From NCBI GenBank assembly GCA_030151165.1, contig JASLEM010000011.1, forward strand, positions 1 to 48,842: DNA of 48,842 bases. Direction: 5' to 3'. The DNA comes from Burkholderiaceae bacterium (lineage in GTDB: Bacteria > Pseudomonadota > Gammaproteobacteria > Burkholderiales > Burkholderiaceae). The notes beneath the pieces are model-generated. The model saw only the letters and a list, made by a program, of their open reading frames with translations. It was not told the origin of the DNA and did not search any database. Below, one piece after another: positions 1-8,107 of the stretch (position 1 is the stretch's first letter; the number at the start of each line of letters is the position of its first letter). A program made the position numbers and the translations under genes.

Positions 1-402
<402 letters not shown>

Positions 403-1315
403 GGGGGCGCGGGCGCGAGCTGATTCCTGACAATAAGGTCCGTCACGTCGTCATAAATGCCGTTTTTGCCGGCGATCTGAAAATCGCCACGACCAAGACG
501 ACCAAAACTGTGGGACATGCAATCAGCGCCCAACGTCTCCCAACTCCAAGTGCTAGCCATCGAATAGATTTGCGACTGCTCACGCCTTTTTTTTTGGCCG
601 TCGAGCCCACTACAAGTGAGCGAAAGCCGCATGAAATCGCCTAGATCCGATCCCGTCTTCCATTATCGAGCCGCAGCTCTTGGGCTGATGCTAGGTTTGC
701 TGACTGGCCTGATTTTCCGCCGCTTCACCTCTAGCGACGAGGTGGTCGCGTACGGCACTATTTCATTTAATTTTTTGTTGATGGCGAGCATTCCAGTCGC
801 CACGAGATTCCTTAGCCCAGACAATCCGAGCAAGGGACACGAGCGTGTTGTCCGTGTCGTGCTCAAGTCAGCGACATTCACAGCGAGCCACGCCGTAGCT
901 TTTTGCACAGTTCGCTTATTTTGCGAAGCAATCAATTTCAAGTAAGCGAGATTGGATGCCGTCATCTTCTGTCCCGCAGTCGCTTTGGGCGAAGACGTTT
1001 CAAGCGCTCCAGCTGCAGTGAATTGCAGTCGATCATCGCTATTGCACGCGCTGACTGGTGACGTCAATCCACTGATTTCATTGAGAATGCAACCGCTCGT
1101 ATGAGCGGGACACGTGCGGCAGCACGACGCCCACGCGCCCCACTCGTACCCGGCCTCGACGACCGCTGAAAACAGAAGCAACCCGCACGATCTCTGATCG
1201 AAGCGGTTGTTCCGGAACTGCTCGATGAAGTTGCCACCCAGGTAGAGTCAGGCTTCGCGGCAGCGCGGTCGACACAGTCCGCCGCGACCTGCCGTCGGCT
1301 CATGGAGATGCATCA
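403..1315. other. Low-GC tract downstream of glmS, mostly without a convincing gene
   Basis: From about 420 to 1080 base composition drops (for example 721-780 is 47% G+C by count, while neighbouring genes are near 70%) and homopolymer runs appear, including a T run near 589-597. A small dyad (GGCGAT, 6 bases, ATCGCC) lies near 473-490 and a tandem repeat of ACGACCAA follows it. One weak ORF is listed separately. No tns gene and no clear Tn7 end is visible. It may be a decayed insertion at the glmS attachment site, which is an inference. Confidence 0.5.
631..945 (+). CDS. Hypothetical small membrane protein (doubtful)
   Basis: An open frame of about 104 residues from the ATG at 631; a GTG at 616 would add five. 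It has two hydrophobic stretches, roughly residues 13-30 (AAALGLMLGLLTGLIF) and 42-60 (a TISFNFLLMASIPVA segment), followed by a basic C-terminal half. No strong ribosome-binding site precedes either start, and a longer reverse frame overlaps it, so it may not be translated. Its base composition is unlike the flanking genes, in keeping with foreign origin. I do not recognise a family. Confidence 0.3.
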   Translation: MKSPRSDPVFHYRAAALGLMLGLLTGLIFRRFTSSDEVVAYGTISFNFLLMASIPVATRFLSPDNPSKGHERVVRVVLKSATFTASHAVAFCTVRLFCEAINFK

Positions 1316-2236
1316 ATGGACAAACTGGAGGCAATGGCGATGCTGGTTTCCTCCGTGGAGGAAGGAAGCCTGTCGGCCGCCGCGAGGAAACTGCGAATGC
1401 CGGTGGCCACGCTCACGCGTCATGTCAACGACCTGGAAGCGACAGTCGGCACGAAGCTGCTCGTTCGAACGACCCGCAAGCTGCTGCTGACGGATGCGGG
1501 AGTCGACTACGCCGCCGCCGCGCGGCGCATCCTGGAACAGGTCGAAGAGCAGGAACGCCGTGCCGCGGGCGAGTTCACGAATCCGCGCGGCGAGCTGGTC
1601 GTGACGACGCCGGTGCAGGTCGCGCGCCTGAGGGTGCTGCCGGTCATCAACCAGTTCCTCACGCAGTTTCCCGAGATCCGGATCCAGCTCCTGCAGTCCG
1701 ATCGCAACATCGACCTCGTCGACTCTCACGCGGACGTCGCCATCCGGATCGGCCGACTGGGCGACAGCAGCCTGGTGGCGACGCGGGTCGGCATGCTGCG
1801 AGTCGTGTTGGTGGCCAGCCCGCAGCTCCTGAAGAAGCACGGCATGCCGCGCAGCCCCGAGGATCTTCACGCCTACCCGCGCGTCGTCTTCAACAGCCCG
1901 TTGCTGTCGCCGTGGCGCTTCCGCCAGCCGGACGCGAGCGGGATCCACACGGTCTCGGAGACGCCGCGACTGCTGGTGTCGTCGCCGGACGCAGCCGCGG
2001 ATGCGGCCATCGACGGCGTGGGCGCGACGCTGCTGCTCGAGCACGACGTGGCGGAGGCGGTGCGCGCCAGGAAGCTCCGCTTCATCTTGCAGGAATTCGA
2101 GGTCGACCCGATCCCGGTGCATCTGGTGCATCTGTCCCGCGACATGATGCCGGTCAAGCTGCGCCGGTTCATCGACTTCGCCGCGCCGAAACTTCGCGAG
2201 ACGCTCGCGGGCTTCGGGCGCCGCCCGGCGCGTTGA
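1316..2236 (+). CDS. LysR-family transcriptional regulator
   Basis: A 306-residue protein with the usual LysR layout. The N-terminal winged helix-turn-helix (about residues 1-60) reads GSLSAAARKLRMPVATLTRHV, then the wing LLVRTTRKLLLTDAG. A linker helix follows, then a two-lobed effector domain from about residue 90. Length is standard. It resembles the large proteobacterial clade whose members control adjacent oxidoreductases, but no gene is divergently transcribed next to it. The nearest genes lie on the opposite strand and converge on it, so its target cannot be named. A strong hairpin follows the stop codon. Confidence 0.9.
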   Translation: MDKLEAMAMLVSSVEEGSLSAAARKLRMPVATLTRHVNDLEATVGTKLLVRTTRKLLLTDAGVDYAAAARRILEQVEEQERRAAGEFTNPRGELVVTTPVQVARLRVLPVINQFLTQFPEIRIQLLQSDRNIDLVDSHADVAIRIGRLGDSSLVATRVGMLRVVLVASPQLLKKHGMPRSPEDLHAYPRVVFNSPLLSPWRFRQPDASGIHTVSETPRLLVSSPDAAADAAIDGVGATLLLEHDVAEAVRARKLRFILQEFEVDPIPVHLVHLSRDMMPVKLRRFIDFAAPKLRETLAGFGRRPAR

Positions 2237-2244
2237 CGAGAGAT

Positions 2245-2279
2245 GCCCGCCGCTCTCGATCGATCTCGAGGCGGCGGGC
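2245..2279. terminator. Hairpin between convergent genes
   Basis: Perfect 9-bp stem GCCCGCCGC / GCGGCGGGC around a 17-base loop that is itself partly self-complementary. It sits 8 bases after the LysR stop and about 30 bases after the stop of the convergent HbpS-like gene, so it could serve both. There is no T run, so factor-independent termination is not certain. Confidence 0.5.
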
Positions 2280-2307
2280 GAAGGCGGCTCGAACGCCGTC
2301 GGGGCGT

Positions 2308-2829
2308 CTACGTCTTCAGGAGCTCCGACGCCTTGGCGACGCCCGCCTGGGCGCAGACCTCGTCCTTGTCGCCGCCGGGCGAGCCGCCCACGCCGAGTCC
2401 GGCGATGGTCTCGTCGCCAATCTTGAAAGCCACCGCGCCGGGCAGTGCCGTCACGTTAGGCGTGCTGGCCAGCGACTGGGCGACGAGCGGCGGGTATTTC
2501 GCCAGGACGGCGATGAACCCGCTGGTCGCGTCGAAGTGGAAGATCGGCCCCATGGTCACGACCGTGTAGGCCTTGCGGAAGCTGCTGTCCTTGGTGTGGA
2601 TCACCGCGTGGTCGCCGCGCAGGACGACTTGCGGCGTCCCCGCGACGTCGACGACCGTGGCGGTCACGTCGTAACCGTTGGCCTTGCAGGTGTCCACCGC
2701 CGTCTGGGCGGCGACGATCGCGATGTTCAGGGGAAGCGTCCGGCCACTGATCGACACCTGGGCCTGAGCCGGCGCCTGGGAGACCAGGGCGATGGAGGTC
2801 GCCAGGATGGCGAACGGAGAAATGCGCAT
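2308..2829 (-). CDS. Secreted HbpS/GlcG-family haem-binding-like protein
   Basis: The start at 2829 (MRISPFAIL...) is preferred over an upstream one because an AGGAAC ribosome-binding site precedes it and it opens directly with a signal peptide ending near AQAQV. The mature protein of about 150 residues matches the GlcG/HbpS fold family: a central VVDVAGTPQVVLRGD segment, a KAYTVVTMG segment and a glycine-rich end (GLGVGGSPGGDKDEVCAQAG). HbpS of Streptomyces binds haem outside the cell; many members are of unknown function. The DLH gene ends-to-start upstream (2921) on the same strand, so the two may be co-transcribed. Family confident, haem binding inferred. Confidence 0.8.
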   Translation of the reverse strand: MRISPFAILATSIALVSQAPAQAQVSISGRTLPLNIAIVAAQTAVDTCKANGYDVTATVVDVAGTPQVVLRGDHAVIHTKDSSFRKAYTVVTMGPIFHFDATSGFIAVLAKYPPLVAQSLASTPNVTALPGAVAFKIGDETIAGLGVGGSPGGDKDEVCAQAGVAKASELLKT

Positions 2830-2920
2830 TTCAGTGTTCCTGTGAAGTCTTCGGAAAGGGGGTCGGGCCGTCGGCGATCGCGCGTCGCGCACCCTGTCGC
2901 CGCGACCCGGCCGCGGCGGT

Positions 2921-3613
2921 TCAGGCCAGGTGCCTGGCGAAGAACGTGAACGTGCGGTCCCAGGCCCGCTGGGCCCACACCGGGTCGTAGTGCGTCTCTG
3001 CGATCCTCCCGTCGCCCTCCGCCTGCTCGTTGCCGAACGCGTGGTGCGCGAGGTAGTGGTGGAAGTCGTGCTTCACGCCGGCTTCCTTCAGCTTGGCCGT
3101 CAAGCCTTCGATCTGCGCCGGCGGGAAGAACTGGTCCTGGTCGGCCCAGTGGCCCTGCAGCGGGATCCTGATCTTCGTGGCGTCCACATATTCCAGCGGC
3201 GGGCAGCCGTACCAGGTGACGGCGGCGTCGAGCTCGGGCACGTTGGCCGCGGCCAGCAGCGCCAGCGCGCCGCCCATGCAGAAGCCGACGCAGCCGACCC
3301 GGGCCGTGCGCGTCTTCAGGAACTGCGCCGCGCCGCGCACGTCCTGCGTGGCGGCGTCGCCGAAGTCCAGCCCCGTCATCAGGTGGTGTGCCTCTTCCTT
3401 CTCGACCGTGCTCTTGCCGCGGTACAGGTCGGGCACCAGCGCGAGGAAGCCGGCGTGCGCAAGGCGGTCGGCCACGCCACGGATCTGGTCGTTCAGGCCC
3501 CACCATTCCTGGATCACCACCACGGCGGGCGCGCCATGCGGCTGCGCCGGCCCCGCGAGATAGCCCTGCAGCGATTGGCCATCAGGGCGTTTGAATTGGA
3601 TCGTCGTTCCCAT
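2921..3613 (-). CDS. Dienelactone hydrolase family protein
   Basis: A 230-residue alpha/beta hydrolase. The nucleophile motif is GFCMGG with Cys112, typical of dienelactone hydrolases, where Cys replaces the usual Ser. Glu36 (VIQEWWGL), Asp160 (ADQD) and His191 (HHAFGN) complete the expected active-site set. These enzymes open lactone rings in chloroaromatic degradation, but many homologues are general carboxylesterases, so the substrate here is open. No other aromatic-degradation gene is adjacent. It lies between a secreted HbpS-like gene and an SDR, all on the same strand with gaps of about 90 bases. Confidence 0.9.
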   Translation of the reverse strand: MGTTIQFKRPDGQSLQGYLAGPAQPHGAPAVVVIQEWWGLNDQIRGVADRLAHAGFLALVPDLYRGKSTVEKEEAHHLMTGLDFGDAATQDVRGAAQFLKTRTARVGCVGFCMGGALALLAAANVPELDAAVTWYGCPPLEYVDATKIRIPLQGHWADQDQFFPPAQIEGLTAKLKEAGVKHDFHHYLAHHAFGNEQAEGDGRIAETHYDPVWAQRAWDRTFTFFARHLA

Positions 3614-3647
3614 CGGATTCTCTCGTTCGTTCGTTTGAGTGGGCCTT

Positions 3648-3665
3648 GCCGGGCCGAAGCCCGGC
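3648..3665 (-). terminator. Short GC hairpin downstream of an SDR gene
   Basis: Perfect 7-bp stem GCCGGGC / GCCCGGC closed by a CGAA tetraloop, about 35 bases past the stop of the SDR gene ending at 3700 and before the DLH start. It suggests partial or full separation of the two transcripts. There is no T run. Confidence 0.4.
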
Positions 3666-3699
3666 GACGGTCGCGTCTTCCAGCGTTTCTGCGAGGCGG

Positions 3700-4446
3700 T
3701 CAGAACTGGGTCAGGCCGCCGTCGACGACGAGTTCGGTGCCGGTGGTGTACGACGAGTCGTCGCTGGCGAGGAACAGCGCGCTCTTCGCGAGCTCCAACG
3801 CCTCGCCGAAGCGCTTCAGGCCGACCTTCTGCGTGATGCTGGCGGCGACCTCCGACAGCACGTTGTCGGGCAGGCCGATCTTGCTGTAGAAGGGGGTCGC
3901 GATCGCGCCCGGGCTGATCGCGTTCACGCGGATGCCGCGCGGCGCCAGTTCCGCGCCGAGCGTGCGCACGAGTGAACGCGCGGCCGCCTTGGTCGCCGCC
4001 AGGATCGACAGACCCGGATAGCCGATCGTGTTGAGGAACGACGTCGTCACGATGATGCTGCCGCCCTTGGTCATGACCGGCGCCGCTTTCTGGATCGTGA
4101 AGAACGTGCCGGTGAAGTTGAGGGCGAGGTTGTCGGCGACATACGCCTCGGTCGCCGCCTCCAGCGGTGCCACCGTCGTGGCGCCGGCGTTGACGAACAG
4201 GACGTCGATGCGACCGAACCTGGCGCGCGTTTCCTCGACGGCGCGCTCGATGTCGGCCACCTTGCGGATGTCCGCACGGACCAGCAGCGCGTCGCCGCCG
4301 AGTTCCTTGCCGGCCGCTGCCAGGCGCTCGGCGTTCGAGCCGACCAGCACCAGCTGGGCGCCCTCGGCCTGGAACAGCTTCGCGGTTTCCAGGCCGATGC
4401 CCGACGTGCCGCCCGTGACGAATGCAACCTTGTTCTTGAGCTTCAT
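3700..4446 (-). CDS. SDR-family protein lacking the catalytic tyrosine
   Basis: Start at 4446 is chosen because an AGAGAGG site precedes it and the protein then opens with the Rossmann motif (VAFVTGGTSGIGL, residues 8-19). The 248-residue length is typical of classical short-chain dehydrogenases. NAG (87-89), Ser136 and Lys153 are in place, and the C-terminal VDGGLTQF ending is normal. In the YxxxK motif, however, the tyrosine position is Leu149 (LAATK); the underlying codon reads CTG on the coding strand. Catalysis by the usual mechanism is therefore doubtful, and the protein may bind a nucleotide without reducing a carbonyl, or act differently. Confidence 0.88.
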   Translation of the reverse strand: MKLKNKVAFVTGGTSGIGLETAKLFQAEGAQLVLVGSNAERLAAAGKELGGDALLVRADIRKVADIERAVEETRARFGRIDVLFVNAGATTVAPLEAATEAYVADNLALNFTGTFFTIQKAAPVMTKGGSIIVTTSFLNTIGYPGLSILAATKAAARSLVRTLGAELAPRGIRVNAISPGAIATPFYSKIGLPDNVLSEVAASITQKVGLKRFGEALELAKSALFLASDDSSYTTGTELVVDGGLTQF

Positions 4447-4669
4447 TTCAGATACCTCTCTATGGTGAAGTGGAGTGACGAAAGAGACGCCAACTGCGAT
4501 ATGCGTCACCGACCTTCCCAACCTGCCGACCCGTTCGGACACGTCGTGCCGGTCAATCGCTTCGCATGGGATGGAATCATCCGGCTAACCATAAAAAAGA
4601 AAAATGAGTCGAATTCAAGAAACATCTGCTCGATAAATGGCTAGATACGAAGGGAGATGCGGCCTTGCG

Positions 4670-5269
4670 TCAGCCGAACTTCACCAGATCCTTGAAGATC
4701 AACGCCCCCCAGTGGTTCCCCCGCGCCTGCACGAGCCGCCCGCCCTCCGACAGCCCGCCGAGCTGCACCGGCGCGAAGCCGAGCTGCTCCGCGAGCGCGC
4801 CGATCTCCGACGCGGCAGCGTCATCGTCGCTCGCGAGGAACACGGCGCGCCGCCCGCCGTTGACGGCCGGGTCCTGCGCGAGCGTGGCGGCGACCAGGTG
4901 GTTGAAGCCCTTGACGAGCCGCGCGCCGGCGAACGCTCGCGCGATGAACGCGGACGACGGCTGTCCGCCCAGTTGCTCGGGCGGCACGCCGTAGGCATTG
5001 GTCACGTCGACGAGGGTCTTGCCCACCCAGCTCGGGAGCGCCTTCGCGACGTCCGGGTGCTGCTCGAAGCGGACGGCCAGGAAGACGACGTCCGCCTCGA
5101 CCGCCTCGGCCAGCGTGCGTGGCAGGACGGTGGGGCCGATCGCGGCCGCCGCGGCGGCGAAGCGCTTGGGGTCGCGCGTGGTCGCGACAGCGACGTCGAG
5201 GCCCTTGCGCGCGAAGGCGCGCGCGAGGGCCTGGCCGATCGCGCCGAAGCCGATGATGGCGTGCTTCAT
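4670..5269 (-). CDS. NADPH-dependent F420-reductase-like protein (NAD(P)-binding)
   Basis: A 199-residue protein beginning with a dinucleotide-binding fold (MKHAIIGFGAIGQALARAF). The segments VFLAVRFEQ, TLVDVTNAYG and ARLVKGFNHL are hallmarks of the F420_oxidored family. In archaea such proteins pass hydride between F420 and NADPH; in Proteobacteria, which mostly lack F420, the acceptor is unknown. It sits 73 bases downstream of an SDR gene on the same strand, with a divergent HxlR regulator beyond that, so the two oxidoreductases probably form one regulated unit. Two further relatives lie at 7406 and 9079. Confidence 0.85.
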   Translation of the reverse strand: MKHAIIGFGAIGQALARAFARKGLDVAVATTRDPKRFAAAAAAIGPTVLPRTLAEAVEADVVFLAVRFEQHPDVAKALPSWVGKTLVDVTNAYGVPPEQLGGQPSSAFIARAFAGARLVKGFNHLVAATLAQDPAVNGGRRAVFLASDDDAAASEIGALAEQLGFAPVQLGGLSEGGRLVQARGNHWGALIFKDLVKFG

Positions 5270-5290
5270 GGAATCTCCTTTCGGTTGGAC

Positions 5291-5336
5291 GCGCCCGGCC
5301 GGCTGCGCATGTCGATCGGCGCCGACGGCCGGGCGC
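5291..5336 (-). terminator. Long-loop inverted repeat between two oxidoreductase genes
   Basis: An 11-bp perfect inverted repeat (GCGCCCGGCCG / CGGCCGGGCGC) with a 24-base loop fills most of the gap between the SDR stop (5343) and the next start (5269). It could attenuate transcription between the genes or stabilise the upstream message. The long loop and lack of a T run make a full terminator unlikely. Confidence 0.3.
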
Positions 5337-5342
5337 CGGACA

Positions 5343-6077
5343 TCAGAGTTGCGCCAGGCCGCCGTCGACGGCCAGCTCGCTGGCGGTCATGAAGCTGCTG
5401 TCGGACGACGCGAGGAACGCGGCGGCCGCGCCGAGTTCCGACGGATCGGCCATCCGCTGCAGCGGCGTCATCGCTGCGTAGGCCTTCTGGCCTTCCTCGC
5501 CGAGCGCTTCCTTCGCGAGCTCGGTCGCCGTCGCGCCGGGCGACAGCACGTTGACGCGGATGCCCGTGCCCTTCAGGTCTTCCGCCCAGCTGCGCGCGAG
5601 GTTGCGCACGGCCGCCTTGCTCGCGCTGTAGGCGCTCATGCCGCCGGCGCCCGTGGTGCCGGCGCTCGAGCCGGTGAGGATGATCGAGCCGCCCTGGCCC
5701 ATCAGCGGCAACGCCTTCTGCACGGTGAAGATCGTTCCCTTCACGTTGGTGTCGAAGGTATCGTCGACGTGCTCGCCGGTGATCTTGCCGAGCGGAAGAA
5801 AGCTGCCCGCGCCCGCGTTGGCGAAGACGATGTCCAGCGTTCCGCGCTCGGCCTTCACCGCCGCGTAGAGACGATCGAGATCGGCTTCGTCCGACACCGA
5901 GCCCTTGATGGCGCGGGCGTTGGGCCCGAGATAGGTCAGCGCGGCGTCGAGCGCCTGCTGCCGGCGGCCGAAGATGAAGACGACGGCGCCTTCCTCGATG
6001 AAACGCTTGGCCGCAGCGCGGCCGATGCCGGTGGCGCCGCCGGTGATCACGGCGGTCTTTCCAGTCAGTCGGGTCAT
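5343..6077 (-). CDS. Short-chain dehydrogenase/reductase
   Basis: A 244-residue classical SDR with all catalytic features: TGxxxGIG cofactor motif (TGGATGIGR, residues 12-20), NAG (87-89), Ser137/138, Tyr150 and Lys154 (YSASK). The C-terminus is VDGGLAQL. It is a cytoplasmic NAD(P)-dependent oxidoreductase of unknown substrate. It is transcribed away from the HxlR gene at 6190 and just upstream of an F420-reductase-like gene. This SDR-plus-HxlR divergent layout is common for quinone or electrophile response genes, so HxlR control is likely. A possible promoter (TTGTTC, 17, CATAGT) reads toward it from the shared intergenic region. Confidence 0.92.
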   Translation of the reverse strand: MTRLTGKTAVITGGATGIGRAAAKRFIEEGAVVFIFGRRQQALDAALTYLGPNARAIKGSVSDEADLDRLYAAVKAERGTLDIVFANAGAGSFLPLGKITGEHVDDTFDTNVKGTIFTVQKALPLMGQGGSIILTGSSAGTTGAGGMSAYSASKAAVRNLARSWAEDLKGTGIRVNVLSPGATATELAKEALGEEGQKAYAAMTPLQRMADPSELGAAAAFLASSDSSFMTASELAVDGGLAQL

Positions 6078-6174
6078 GTCATGGATCCTTGGTTGGGGTT
6101 GCAGGAAAGCGGGGGGCTGCTTGCCTGCAAACGACTATGGAGTTCCAATAACCCGTGAACAAGAATGCACTTTT

Positions 6175-6186
6175 TGGTAAGTACCA
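6175..6186. promoter_or_regulatory. Candidate HxlR operator at the HxlR start codon
   Basis: A palindrome TGGTA-AG-TACCA ends 3 bases before the ATG of the HxlR gene, inside the divergent region shared with the SDR gene. Its position suits autorepression and joint control of the SDR operon. No ribosome-binding site fits between it and the ATG. Confidence 0.45.
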
Positions 6187-6189
6187 GAA

Positions 6190-6555
6190 ATGACGTCGAC
6201 GCCTCCTGAAGTCTGCGACACGGGCTGCGGGCTCAACGCCACGCTCCGCGTCATCTCGGGCAAGTGGAAGCCGTTGATCGTGTTCTTCCTGCGCGACGGC
6301 TCGAAGCGCTACGGCGAGCTCAAGCGCCTGATCCAGGCCGTCAGCGACAAGGTGCTGATCCAGCAGCTGAAGGATCTCGAGGCCGATCGCGTGCTGACGC
6401 GCCACGACTACGGGGAAGTCCCGCCGCGCGTGGACTACGCGCTGACGCCGCTCGGCCGCAGCCTCGCGGAAGCGATCATCCCGCTGTGCACCTGGGGCAC
6501 GGAGAACGCGGCCGAAATGGCCCGCATCTTCGCCCAGCGCGATGCCGTGACCTAG
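6190..6555 (+). CDS. HxlR-family transcriptional regulator
   Basis: A 121-residue winged-helix protein. The HxlR pattern is clear: the ISGKWKPLIVFFL helix near residue 22, RYGELKRLIQAVSDKVLIQQLKDLE recognition region, then a wing with RHDYGEVPPRVDYALTPLG. Cys9 and Cys13 near the N-terminus occur in members that sense electrophiles or oxidants, so redox sensing is possible but unproved. It is divergent from the SDR/F420-reductase-like operon, its probable target. There is no Shine-Dalgarno sequence, and a palindrome lies directly before the ATG. Confidence 0.9.
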   Translation: MTSTPPEVCDTGCGLNATLRVISGKWKPLIVFFLRDGSKRYGELKRLIQAVSDKVLIQQLKDLEADRVLTRHDYGEVPPRVDYALTPLGRSLAEAIIPLCTWGTENAAEMARIFAQRDAVT

Positions 6556-6627
6556 CCGCGGACGGACACGCCGTCGGCGTCGACCAGCGCGACAGCAGCC
6601 GTTGAGGCCCGCGCCCGCGGACCGGGC

Positions 6628-7257
6628 TCACCGCGAGGGCTTGGCGGGCTTGGCCCTCGTCGACGTCTTGACCGCCTTGCCGGCGACCGGCCTGGCGCCG
6701 TCGCCGTTCGCCGCCGGCGGCAGGATCGCGCTCGTGATGATGCGGGCGAGATGTTCCGCGCGCGGCGCGAACGAAGGCAGGTCGACGAGCCAGCCCAGCG
6801 CGGCCATGAGGCCGAACAGGTCGTCGCCGGTCATGTCGGCGAGCGCCGCGCCTTCGGCCTGGGCACGGCCCAGCAGTCGCGCGCTCGCCGAGTGAACCGC
6901 CGCGCAGGAAGCGTACAGCGCGGACTCCGGGTGGGTGTGGGCCGCCGCCATCATGGCGACGGCGTCCTTGTGGCCCTGGGCGAACGCCACCCACTCCCGA
7001 AACCACGACGCCAGCGCTTCGCCCGGCGCGGCCGACGACTCCAGCTCGGCGGCCCGCTGCGTCAGCGCGTCCAGGCTCGTGCGCAGCAGCGCCTCGAACA
7101 AGGCCTCGCGCGTGGGGAAGTGGCGCAGCAGCGTCGCCGACCCGACGTCCGCGCGGCGGGCGATGTCCCGCATCGACGCGTCGGCGCCCTGCTCGGCGAC
7201 GACGTCGCGCGCGACGGCCAGGAGATGGTCGTAATTTTTTTTCGCGTCGGCTCGCAT
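6628..7257 (-). CDS. TetR-family regulator
   Basis: A 209-residue protein. The N-terminal helix-turn-helix spans about residues 10-55 (ASMRDIARRADVGSATLLRHFPTREALFEALL). The C-terminal ligand domain ends in a basic Lys/Arg/Ala tail (KAVKTSTRAKPAKPSR), which is unusual. It is divergent from the F420-reductase-like/epimerase cluster starting at 7406, and a large dyad lies between them. By layout it most likely represses itself and that cluster. It belongs to the AcrR-like clade that often guards NmrA/SDR-type enzymes. Confidence 0.9.
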   Translation of the reverse strand: MRADAKKNYDHLLAVARDVVAEQGADASMRDIARRADVGSATLLRHFPTREALFEALLRTSLDALTQRAAELESSAAPGEALASWFREWVAFAQGHKDAVAMMAAAHTHPESALYASCAAVHSASARLLGRAQAEGAALADMTGDDLFGLMAALGWLVDLPSFAPRAEHLARIITSAILPPAANGDGARPVAGKAVKTSTRAKPAKPSR

Positions 7258-7275
7258 GGGGGCGCCTTGACAAGT

Positions 7276-7309
7276 GAATCAGTGATCCACATAATTGGAT
7301 CACTGATTC
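7276..7309. promoter_or_regulatory. TetR operator dyad in divergent region
   Basis: Perfect 13-bp arms (GAATCAGTGATCC / GGATCACTGATTC) around an 8-base A/T-rich spacer, 19 bases upstream of the TetR start. A second, smaller palindrome GGATC-GGT-GATCC lies at 7331-7343 and repeats the inner GATCC half. Together they mark the operator region for the TetR gene at 6628 and the enzyme cluster at 7406. Confidence 0.75.
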
Positions 7310-7405
7310 GTTTGTTGTCGTTCAATATCTGGATCGGTGATCCGAATGATACCGCGGCTTTCCTCCGGGATCCCCGCCGCGGCGCGACGCAACAGAAAGA
7401 CGACC

Positions 7406-8041
7406 ATGAGCACCATCAGCATCATCGGAACCGGCGGCATGGCCGCCGCGCTCGGCGGGCTGGCCACCCGGGCCGGACACCTCGTCGAGGTGACGAGCCG
7501 CGACGCCTCGAAAGCGCGGGCGCTGGCCGAGCGCCTCGGTGCCGGTGCCACCACCGCCGCGTTCGGCGCCGTTCCGGCCGGCGACATCGTCATCCTCGCC
7601 GTGCCCTACGCGGCGGTCCTCGACGTCGTGAAGCGCTACGGCCAGGCGCTCGCCGGCCAGGTCCTCGTCGACATCACCAACCCCATCGGCCCGGACCTCC
7701 GGCACTTCGTGACGCCTGCGGACAGCGACGGCGCACAGCAGATCCGCCACGCCGCGCCCGCCGATGCGGTGATCGTCAAGGCGTTCAACACCCAGTTCTC
7801 GCACGTGCTGGCCGCGGGCGCGGTCGACGGCCGTCCGCTCGACGTGTTCCTCGCCGCGGACGACGCCGCCGCGAAGGCCCGCGTCTCGGCGTTCGTCCAG
7901 AGCCTCGAGCTGCGCGCGATGGACGTCGGCCCGCTGTCCATGGCGCGGACGCTCGAGCACTTCGCGCTGCTGTCGCTGGGCCTCGTCGCGCACGCCTTCC
8001 AGCACACCCGGTTCTCGCTCGGCGTCCGCCTTCCCGGCTGA
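7406..8041 (+). CDS. NADPH-dependent F420-reductase-like protein, copy 1
   Basis: Start at 7406 is chosen because the protein then opens with the nucleotide-binding motif (MSTISIIGTGGMAAALGG); the upstream extension would read through operator DNA. About 211 residues. DIVILAVPYAAV, VLVDITNPIGPDL and AVIVKAFNTQFSHVLAAG are typical F420_oxidored segments. It is clearly paralogous to the gene at 9079, with more than half of positions alike by eye. The two copies flank an NmrA-like epimerase and all three read in one direction, as one probable operon under the divergent TetR. Substrate unknown. Confidence 0.87.
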   Translation: MSTISIIGTGGMAAALGGLATRAGHLVEVTSRDASKARALAERLGAGATTAAFGAVPAGDIVILAVPYAAVLDVVKRYGQALAGQVLVDITNPIGPDLRHFVTPADSDGAQQIRHAAPADAVIVKAFNTQFSHVLAAGAVDGRPLDVFLAADDAAAKARVSAFVQSLELRAMDVGPLSMARTLEHFALLSLGLVAHAFQHTRFSLGVRLPG

Positions 8042-8107
8042 TCCCGCCCCCTCGCACCCCGACGCGCAACCGCAGCACGCATCGCGTCACGCACCAGGAG
8101 CATCGCA

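Noticed and set aside
473..490. Small dyad near the glmS end as a Tn7 terminus
   Set aside because: True Tn7 ends begin TGTGGG and carry 22-bp TnsB repeats; neither is present.
663..1181. A reverse-strand ORF of 172 codons in the low-GC tract
   Set aside because: No family resemblance, Ser/Thr-rich composition without hydrophobic pattern, and no ribosome-binding site.
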